Assembly (NCBI GenBank): GCA_910574715.1
Contig: CAJTCH010000031.1
Span: 1-57,842, forward strand
Direction of reading: 5' to 3'
Length of the DNA stretch: 57,842 nucleotides
Source of the DNA: Lachnospiraceae bacterium
GTDB taxonomy: Bacteria; Bacillota; Clostridia; Lachnospirales; Lachnospiraceae
In this document: positions 53,201-57,842 of the stretch, in pieces
Position numbering within the stretch: the stretch's first letter is position 1
Layout: the number at the start of each line of letters is the position of its first letter
Position numbers and translations under genes: made by a program
The notes under the pieces: model-generated
What the model saw: only the letters and a program-made list of their open reading frames with translations
Database searches by the model: none
Told to the model about the DNA's origin: nothing

Positions 53201-54693
53201 GTATTTGCCGTGTGCTTTGTCCAACTGGAAGAAGTGCTTGCATATCCGTTCCGGTCGGTTACAATCACATGGCTCTCACCCGTTGTCTTGGAAGTAATGG
53301 AGAACGGAACATTTGCAAGCCTTTGTAATTCTCCATCAGATACTTTAACAAACTCCAAATCTCCACGGTAAGGCTGCTGCTCTACCGTGGCTGTCTGATA
53401 ACAGGATACCGTCTCATTCTGCCCATTCCCGCTAATCTTCTGTACCTGGACCACACTGTTTACCAGATATCCCTCCGGTGCTTTCGTCTCCTGGATCGTG
53501 ACAGTGCCTAACGGCAGACACGGCGTCTTTCCATCCATCTGGTAATAGAACTCGTCGCCGGATACCCGATAGTCCTTGGTAAAATGCACTTTTCCTTCTT
53601 TGTCTGTCTGGAATACCCATGTCTTCGCCGGTTGTTTTCCTGCCTTTGCCGGGTCCGTATCCATCTGTTCCTTATAATATTTCACCGTAAATTCCGCATG
53701 TTCCAGAGATGCCGCGGTCTGTGCTTTTGCCTCTCGTGTCTCCACATCAATCTTTTGGATCAGCAGATCCAGCGGGTTGCTCTGCGGAACCTCCTGCACG
53801 CTTAATCCTGCGGTCAGATCAGACTGCACTGTTACGTCATAACTCTTTGTGTCGACTGCATACCCGGCACCTGCCTGAATCTCACGTACTACATAACTGC
53901 CCTCTTCCAAATCACCGGATTTGCCATATCCATTTGCATCTGTTGTAATCACTGCCACCTGGGTACTTCCCTGGTAGATTCCGTACTTTGCACCTGCCAG
54001 GCTATAATTTCCATTTTCACCGGAGATACTGCCATTCGCTGTACTCTTCTGAAGTTCAATCCATCCATAGGGCGCTCTATACCAGCTTCCGGCTATGGTC
54101 TGGTGATTGTCCACCGGAAGAATGAATGCCTGAAAACTCTGCGGCGGTGCAGGAAGGGTATTGATCACGGCAATGACCTCTTTTGCTTTCGTAATAAAAT
54201 TTGCCGGCGCTCCATAAAACGCATCCCCGCCGTCATTGTAATTGTCAAAAATATACGACAGTGCCAAATGTCCGATAATATAAGAATCCGTATCTGACCA
54301 TCCGCCAAAACACTGGCTCTTAGTGACTTTCTCATATCCGTATCCGCCGTTCAGATAGTAGAGCGCTTTCCGGATCGGTGAACTCTCCGGCAGGAAGTTA
54401 TACTGGTAACTGCCCGCACTCGGTGTCTTCTTGTATGGCTCCAGGCAGTAAGCCGTATTACTGCCATCAAAGGTCATTCTCGTTGTAGAATAACTTCCAT
54501 ACGGAATATTTTCACCTGAATTAAAATATAAAGTTCCGTCTGCAGCAAATGCTATTGTTGCGGAGGAACTTACCATAGACAACATCGTTAACAGACTCAA
54601 TCCAAATGCGATGATACGTCTGCTCTTTTTCCTAAACTTTTCTAACATCTTTCTATTCCTTTCTTTGTTAATATCCATAGGAACTGCCATCAA
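50245..54693 (-). CDS. Surface adhesin with Cna-B/SpaA domains and seven VaFE repeats, cell-wall anchored
   Basis: This 1,482-residue protein has a signal peptide (about residues 20-52, IIAFGLSLLTMLSMVSS ending FAA). A thioester-like domain follows, containing TAYCLEPYKK. SpaA/Cna-B domains start near 208 (YGWIELQKS), 300 (LLIQKIDVETREAK) and 445 (GDLEFVKVSD). Seven VaFE-type repeats of about 115 residues (about 570-1420) share the pattern TGxxLxDxETGKExxVDG and end in VVAFExLTY and EGQTVxFPxIG. Isopeptide cross-links are expected from the family. The sorting signal is APKTG followed by a membrane segment and RAGRNKRKKA. It presumably promotes cell contact. No sortase gene is in the window. 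The start may be ATG 54690 or a later ATG before LEKFRKKSRR. Confidence 0.88.
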   Translation of the reverse strand: MMAVPMDINKERNRKMLEKFRKKSRRIIAFGLSLLTMLSMVSSSATIAFAADGTLYFNSGENIPYGSYSTTRMTFDGSNTAYCLEPYKKTPSAGSYQYNFLPESSPIRKALYYLNGGYGYEKVTKSQCFGGWSDTDSYIIGHLALSYIFDNYNDGGDAFYGAPANFITKAKEVIAVINTLPAPPQSFQAFILPVDNHQTIAGSWYRAPYGWIELQKSTANGSISGENGNYSLAGAKYGIYQGSTQVAVITTDANGYGKSGDLEEGSYVVREIQAGAGYAVDTKSYDVTVQSDLTAGLSVQEVPQSNPLDLLIQKIDVETREAKAQTAASLEHAEFTVKYYKEQMDTDPAKAGKQPAKTWVFQTDKEGKVHFTKDYRVSGDEFYYQMDGKTPCLPLGTVTIQETKAPEGYLVNSVVQVQKISGNGQNETVSCYQTATVEQQPYRGDLEFVKVSDGELQRLANVPFSITSKTTGESHVIVTDRNGYASTSSSWTKHTANTNQGTSSSDGIWFGVSAPDDSRGALLYDTYVVEEQRCEANQGMNLLKFEVTIYKDSVTVQLGTLTDDRIELETTAQDKKTGSHMAKAEKTVTLTDTVEYEGLKKGQEYKIVGTLMDQETSSPILIDGKEVKAEKTFQAKKASGKTDVIFTFNGISLEGKTIVVFEELYQKDQKLAVHADIEDEGQTIHFPVIGTTARDSETGDKIANADQEVTLIDAISYQNLIPGEEYKVSGVLMDKGTKKAVEVDGKPVTAETVFTAKEASGNVEVTFRFDGSSMEGKTVVAFESLTYNGKELAEHADLSYEGQTIRFPKIGTTAADSETGDHLAKADEEVTIVDTVKYENLLPGKEYKVSGTLMDKETGKELLVNGQKVTAETIFVPEKAKGSVDVVFTFDGSALRGKSVVAFETVTYQEKEVAVHAEIEDEEQTVYFPKIGTTAVDSETKKHISKADEEVTIVDTVKYENLIPGKEYKVTGILMDQETGEELLVDTEDESDQKQPTGETDAAGGQRVTAEVIFTPKKSKGSIEVTFTFDGSALKGKTVTAFETLTYKEKEIAVHAEIEDEGQTVYFPEIGTTAKDSETGENISNADAEVTLVDTVEYKNLIPGEEYTVTGTLMDRATGEAVEVDGEAVTSETVFVPEEMSGTVEVTFVFDGSALKGKTVVAFESVTLEERELAVHANLEDEGQTVYFPEIGTTASDTETGCHVAKADENVTVVDVVKYHNLVPGKEYKVSGVLMDQETGKELLVKDEKVTAEAVFVPAEPEGSIEMVFTFDGSALKGNAVVAFETVTYQEKEVASHTEIEDEEQTVHFPEIHTTAKDGSDGDKELLVGDALTIVDTVEYKHLEIGQKYRVIGTLMDKTTGKALEIDGQTVTAESVFQAEKADGTVDVTFTFNGSVLAGHELVVFEKLYLEKEEDKAELTVHEDLADEGQTVKIVKPETPKTGAPKTGDQSSVWMWFALAGVSVIGVLAVRIRAGRNKRKKA

Positions 54694-55094
54694 ACAGCCT
54701 CTCCCCTCTACTTTTTCTATCCTTAATGCTGCTTACTGCGTCTTCCCTTTTCACTTTCCATTGACTTCCCTAGAAACACTGGAAACAATTAAATCCAGAA
54801 TCTCTATCTTCCCCTCTATCCATGCCTATACCCTCTCTATTCTCATTCTGCATATTTTGCATATTTCATTCTATATCTCTGTATCTCCATACCTTCATTT
54901 CTCCATATCTCTATACCTTGCTTCCAAGAGAGGGGCTAACCTCCGATTCTCCAGTGGAAAAGTGGATAGCCACCGGCTCCTATTGTCTTTTCGGCTGGTA
55001 ATCTGCTGGTAAAGGAGGGGGTAGGGTGTGGGAAGGGGGAGACGAAAAAAAGGCTATCCACAAAAGGGCGTACCGATGCCCCGGTGGAAAGCCT
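54694..55094. other. Gene-free interval between parB and the adhesin
   Basis: About 400 bases contain no supported gene. On the minus strand, 54790-54910 is purine-rich with short repeats of the type GGTATGGAGATA, which may form the adhesin leader. A 10-bp inverted repeat, gtggatagcc (54961-54970) and ggctatccac (55051-55060), encloses a G-rich stretch. A T run follows one arm. Confidence 0.4.
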
Positions 55095-56045
55095 TTATCG
55101 TTCTCTCTCCTGATCCTTGTTCCGCTCCCGTTTCCGGTACATCTCCAACGCCTTGATAATCGTATCTTCCATCTGCTTGGCGGGCGTCCCCGGCGAAAAG
55201 TATTTATTGATACGCTCTTTGGGCATGCGAAACTGCTCTTTCTGGTTTCCTTTTTCCTCTGCTAAAATAGATAATACTACATCCTCGTTCAGTCTCCCCT
55301 CTTCTGAAAATTTGCGGAGTTTGATTGCTTGAGCATGGCTTGGCGTACAATCCTCTGCCTGCATAGTGTCCAGCAAAATCTCCTGTTGGTCTTTCGGCAG
55401 GTAGGACAACTCTACCGCCGGACGCATGGCTATCTTACTATCATCTACCAAATCTAAGATTGATGGTATAAGCTCAGTTAAACGTATAAACCGACGAATC
55501 GTTTCTCTACTTTCTCCAACTTGCTTTGCTAAAACTTCATTAGTTCGCATACCATTACAATCTGACACCACTGGTGTCAAATTATTTTTGCTTGGTCTAC
55601 CTGCTTGTCGATTCATAGCTTCCAACTTCATCTTATAGGCAAACGCTTTCTCCGATGGCAGTATCTTCTCCCTCTGCAAGTTAGAATCTACCATAATCAG
55701 AATTGCTTCATCATCTGTCAAATTCCGCACAATACATGGCATTTCTTTTTTTTCTGCCAGTTCGCTTGCCATTTTTCGCCGGTGTCCGGCTACCATTTCA
55801 TAACCGCCCTCTGGTTTTTCCCTTACAAGCGCCGGAACCAATACACCATGTTCCTTGACGCTCTCCACCATATCCAACATATTTTCATCTGTTTTTACTT
55901 TAAACGGATGATTCGGAAAATCCGTAATCTCAGCAATCGGAATATTCCTAACCGACTCCCTTTTTGCCTCGTCCCGTTCTTCCTGTGTACTAAATAATTC
56001 ATCGACAGAGGGCAGGTTGAGATTGATTCCTTTGCCTTTCGCCAC
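55095..56045 (-). CDS. parB: ParB/Spo0J-family partition protein of the ICE
   Basis: This 316-residue protein has a ParB N-terminal domain ([55 protein letters not shown]). A helix-turn-helix ([20 protein letters not shown]) and a C-terminal [20 protein letters not shown] region follow. It starts at GTG 56045, about ten bases after aggaggtgatc, and overlaps parA by 47 bases. It binds centromere-like sites in known systems and would stabilise the excised ICE. It resembles the ParB of the nested element, which lacks a ParA. Confidence 0.92.
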   Translation of the reverse strand: MAKGKGINLNLPSVDELFSTQEERDEAKRESVRNIPIAEITDFPNHPFKVKTDENMLDMVESVKEHGVLVPALVREKPEGGYEMVAGHRRKMASELAEKKEMPCIVRNLTDDEAILIMVDSNLQREKILPSEKAFAYKMKLEAMNRQAGRPSKNNLTPVVSDCNGMRTNEVLAKQVGESRETIRRFIRLTELIPSILDLVDDSKIAMRPAVELSYLPKDQQEILLDTMQAEDCTPSHAQAIKLRKFSEEGRLNEDVVLSILAEEKGNQKEQFRMPKERINKYFSPGTPAKQMEDTIIKALEMYRKRERNKDQERER

Positions 56046-56826
56046 CCCGGATCACCTCCTTTGTAAACGCCTCATACGCCTTTGCTACCGTACTGTTTTT
56101 GTCATAGCTGTAGATACTCTGTCCTGCCGCACTGGTTTCTGCCGCTTTCACTCCAACCGGAATCACTGTCTGATACACTTTAACCACACTACCGTAATTC
56201 TGCCGTAAACTCTCAGCCGTGGCACGGGCAAGATTCGTCCGCATATCCGCCAATGTCAATACAACTCCATCCACCTTTAATCCTGGATTAATCTGACGCT
56301 GTACTTTTCCTATGGTTTTTACAAGCTGTGTCATACCTTTTAATGGAAGATAATGTGCCTGCACTGGGATTATCACACTGTCCGAAACAGCAAGCGCATT
56401 TATCGTGAGCATTCCGAGGCTGGGCATGCAGTCAATCAGAATGTGGCTGTAATCATCCCTTAATTCATTCAGATATGATTTCATCGTAAATTCCCGGCTC
56501 ATAGCATTCACCAAACTCATTTCCATACCGGATAATTCAATATTCGCCGGGATTAAATCAACACCTTCTTCATGATGCAGAATGCCTTCCCTTGCATCAA
56601 TCGGCAGATCACGTACAATTCTGTCCATCTGTGATGCCAGTGTAACAGACAGGCTGTCCTGGTCCGTCCACCCTAAAGAAGTAGTCAGATCTCCTTGCGG
56701 ATCTCCGTCTACCAGCAATACCTTCTTTCCCTCCTTTGCTAATCCAATGCCCAAATTAACGGCAGTCGTGGTCTTCCCCGTTCCTCCTTTCTGATTCGCT
56801 ATGGCTATAATCTTGCATTGTGACAT
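55999..56826 (-). CDS. parA: ParA/Soj-family partition ATPase
   Basis: This 275-residue ATPase starts at ATG 56826 after aaaggaggcgaacc. The frame continues to 56931 but the upstream codons encode a hydrophobic, unrelated stretch. The deviant Walker A is [20 protein letters not shown]. Walker A' is [17 protein letters not shown]. Walker B is [15 protein letters not shown]. It ends in a basic segment. With ParB it forms the partition cassette at the right end of the ICE. The two genes overlap, so expression is coupled. Confidence 0.95.
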   Translation of the reverse strand: MSQCKIIAIANQKGGTGKTTTAVNLGIGLAKEGKKVLLVDGDPQGDLTTSLGWTDQDSLSVTLASQMDRIVRDLPIDAREGILHHEEGVDLIPANIELSGMEMSLVNAMSREFTMKSYLNELRDDYSHILIDCMPSLGMLTINALAVSDSVIIPVQAHYLPLKGMTQLVKTIGKVQRQINPGLKVDGVVLTLADMRTNLARATAESLRQNYGSVVKVYQTVIPVGVKAAETSAAGQSIYSYDKNSTVAKAYEAFTKEVIRGGERQRNQSQPALCR

Positions 56827-56900
56827 CACGGTTCGCCTCCTTTCCTTGAAAATGAATAGCTGCCCTGCAAAATACAGAACAGCTATGTAAAAATGGACAT

Positions 56901-56941
56901 GAAAAAAGCCAACTGATCTAAATTTATTCAATCAATTGGCT
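56901..56941 (-). terminator. Terminator after the 55-codon gene
   Basis: On the minus strand AGCCAATTGAT pairs with ATCAGTTGGCT (10 of 11) and is followed by TTTTTTC. It lies between the small gene at 56997 and parA. Confidence 0.75.
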
Positions 56942-56996
56942 ATGTATACAACTCATTTATTCAATTTTATTTAAGACCAATACATAATTACTCTCT

Positions 56997-57164
56997 CTAT
57001 TTCTTCCCAGATGCAGTGACAAGCTTCAAAATCACATCATCTACACAATCCGTATATCTTCCTTCTGCGATCATTCGGTTCTTCATATCCACAAGGGAAT
57101 GCAGCAAGATTGATTGTTCCTGGCTATCCAAACTCAAACGTACCTTCTTTTCTTTCTTAAACAT
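56997..57164 (-). CDS. Small conserved ICE protein, relative of the virD4-adjacent protein
   Basis: This 55-residue protein starts at ATG 57164 after agaaagga. It reads MFKKEKKVRLSLDSQEQSIL, then LHSLVDMKNRMIAEGRYTDC and VDDVILKLVT. The same layout occurs in the protein at 15078-15335. It is the last gene before the tRNA and could be the first gene of the ICE. I know no family name. The AT-rich 350 bases between it and the tRNA contain two short repeats and a terminator, and a hydrophobic frame at 57157-57408 that I do not accept. Confidence 0.6.
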   Translation of the reverse strand: MFKKEKKVRLSLDSQEQSILLHSLVDMKNRMIAEGRYTDCVDDVILKLVTASGKK

Positions 57165-57386
57165 AACTGACACCATCCTTTCTTAAGCTTAGTTCCATTA
57201 TATAGGAAGAATCACAATTACTGCAAAACTGCAAATAAAAATGATTCCTCATAAATGGAATTGCAAATCTTTCATTTGATTCATTAGTTTTTAAATATGT
57301 TGGAAAAATCTCTATATAGAAATATAAGAGACCGGGCAGACACACAAACTGACTTTTCGTGCATCCCATAGATATGTAATATATTT

Positions 57387-57428
57387 TTCGGTTAACAATC
57401 ATAAGCATGAAAATCCTTCGGTTAACAA
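57387..57428. repeat. Two 12-bp direct repeats related to the tRNA-Asn anticodon arm
   Basis: The sequence ttcggttaacaa occurs at 57387-57398 and 57417-57428, 30 bases apart. The core cggttaaca is also present at 57547-57555 in the anticodon arm of tRNA-Asn. Recombinase arm sites or att remnants are possible. Confidence 0.4.
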
Positions 57429-57472
57429 CCGTATGGTGTAGAATTTTCAGCTTTTCATACTCTCTCTCTGAA

Positions 57473-57511
57473 CAAAAAAACCCGCAAACGCTGATGTTTA
57501 CGGGCTTTTTT
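57473..57511. terminator. Bidirectional terminator after tRNA-Asn
   Basis: The arms cccgcaaac and gtttacggg form a near-perfect stem with A runs on one side and T runs on the other, so both strands can terminate. It lies four bases from the tRNA 3' end. Confidence 0.8.
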
Positions 57512-57514
57512 AAA

Positions 57515-57586
57515 CTCCCCGAGTTGGGCTCGAACCAACAACCCCACGGTTAACAGCCGTGTGCTCTACCATTGAGCTATCGAGGA
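57515..57586 (-). tRNA. tRNA-Asn (anticodon GTT)
   Basis: On the minus strand the 5' end TCCTCGA pairs with the 3' TCGGGGA to give a 7-bp acceptor stem with discriminator G. The D-arm region is TAGCTCAATGGTAGAGCA. The anticodon arm is CACGG-CTGTTAA-CCGTG with anticodon GTT. The T-arm contains GGTTCGAGCC. CCA is not encoded. It lies downstream of a 23S rRNA gene in the same direction, so it is probably part of an rRNA operon and marks the chromosomal flank of the ICE. Confidence 0.95.
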
Positions 57587-57631
57587 CTATTCTGTTTTCT
57601 GCACTTTTTCTTCGGTGTGCGACCGCATCGT

Positions 57632-57656
57632 TGCTCTACCATTGAGCTATCGAGGA
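57632..57656 (-). repeat. 25-nt copy of the tRNA-Asn 5' end
   Basis: Bases 57632-57656 are identical to 57562-57586, the acceptor strand and D-arm of tRNA-Asn. Downstream sequence then diverges and no tRNA can be folded. It is either a remnant of a second tRNA gene or a duplication from recombination. Confidence 0.8.
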
Positions 57657-57729
57657 TTATAATATATACATGTACCTTCAAAACTGCATACAAGAAATCC
57701 TGTTCATCCTTCTTCTACCTATCTCCGCT

Positions 57730-57842
57730 TTGGTCATGCCCTCAACCGATTAGTTGCGGTCAGCTCCATACATTACTGCACTTCCACCTCCGCCCTATCT
57801 ACCTTGTCGTCTTCAAGGGGTCTTACAACTTGCGTTGGGATA
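57730..57842 (-). rRNA. 23S rRNA, 3' end (partial)
   Basis: The minus strand reads AAGACCCCTTGAAGACGAC, then a GGTGGAAGTGCAGTAATG stretch and GGAGCTGACCGCAACTAATC with GGTTGAGG. This is the conserved 3' end of bacterial 23S rRNA. The gene runs out of the window. No 5S rRNA is recognisable in the 143 bases between it and the tRNA-Asn. Confidence 0.92.

Noticed and set aside
57157..57408. 83-codon minus-strand frame between the tRNA and the 55-codon gene
   Set aside because: It overlaps the better supported small gene, has no ribosome-binding site and encodes an irregular Cys/Tyr-rich sequence without family features.

Overview
The window looks like a complete assembly contig from a gut Firmicute, most likely of the Lachnospiraceae/Clostridiales. 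The evidence is the Gram-positive style Shine-Dalgarno sites, a tet(O) gene, a Tn4451-like nested element, a VirB4/VirD4/PrgI/Maff2 transfer module typical of clostridial conjugative elements, and a VaFE-type surface adhesin. It begins exactly at the terminal inverted repeat of an insertion sequence and ends inside a 23S rRNA gene. Both are repeats that commonly break assemblies. Almost every gene lies on the minus strand.

Layout in + coordinates. 1-1738: an IS with a frameshifted DDE transposase, which truncates a small membrane-protein gene. 2251-3541: three XRE regulators and a 14-bp operator-like palindrome. 3619-21216: the conjugation module of an integrative conjugative element (ICE). 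It holds a lysozyme/CHAP hydrolase, a DUF6674 protein, VirB4, PrgI, VirB6-like and Maff2 proteins, a VirD4 coupling protein split by a 2.5-kb group II intron, an ArdC-N-like protein, DUF3801, a relaxase, MobC, DUF5688, a DUF3789 micro-protein and a candidate oriT hairpin. 21279-22250: a TOPRIM/DUF3991 primase-like protein. 22395-27308: an accessory island. It contains a proton-channel cluster resembling ExbB/ExbD (MotA/MotB class), an orphan FakA-C-like domain, a KptA RNA 2'-phosphotransferase with an unknown partner, and three small related proteins, one with an in-frame amber codon.

27469-47048: one giant methylase-helicase gene of about 2,875 codons when intact. It is split inside helicase motif VI by a nested integrative mobilizable element of about 10.9 kb (28411-39359). 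That element carries a large serine recombinase, a PC4-like protein, ParB, a MobV relaxase, a RepA-like ATPase, three sigma-like factors, a Cys-rich KTR protein, tet(O) with its attenuator, and TnpV. A second tnpV lies out of frame inside the giant gene. 47124-49939: small ICE genes, including one with an LPD28-like domain. 50137-54693: a micro-protein and a 1,482-residue VaFE/Cna-B adhesin. 55095-57164: ParB, ParA and a small protein related to the one beside virD4. 57515-57842: tRNA-Asn, a 25-nt copy of its 5' end, and the 3' end of 23S rRNA, presumably the chromosomal flank.

How the parts fit together: MobC and the relaxase would nick at oriT. VirD4 and VirB4 would then drive DNA through the PrgI/VirB6/Maff2 channel, with the lysozyme/CHAP enzyme opening the wall. 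ParAB and the TOPRIM protein would support maintenance of the excised form. No main ICE integrase is visible, so it presumably lies beyond the IS at the left edge. The nested element probably borrows this machinery, and its precise excision would restore the giant gene. The most attractive unexplained system is the ExbB/ExbD-like cluster at 22.9-24.65 kb, in an ICE cargo position of a Gram-positive host.
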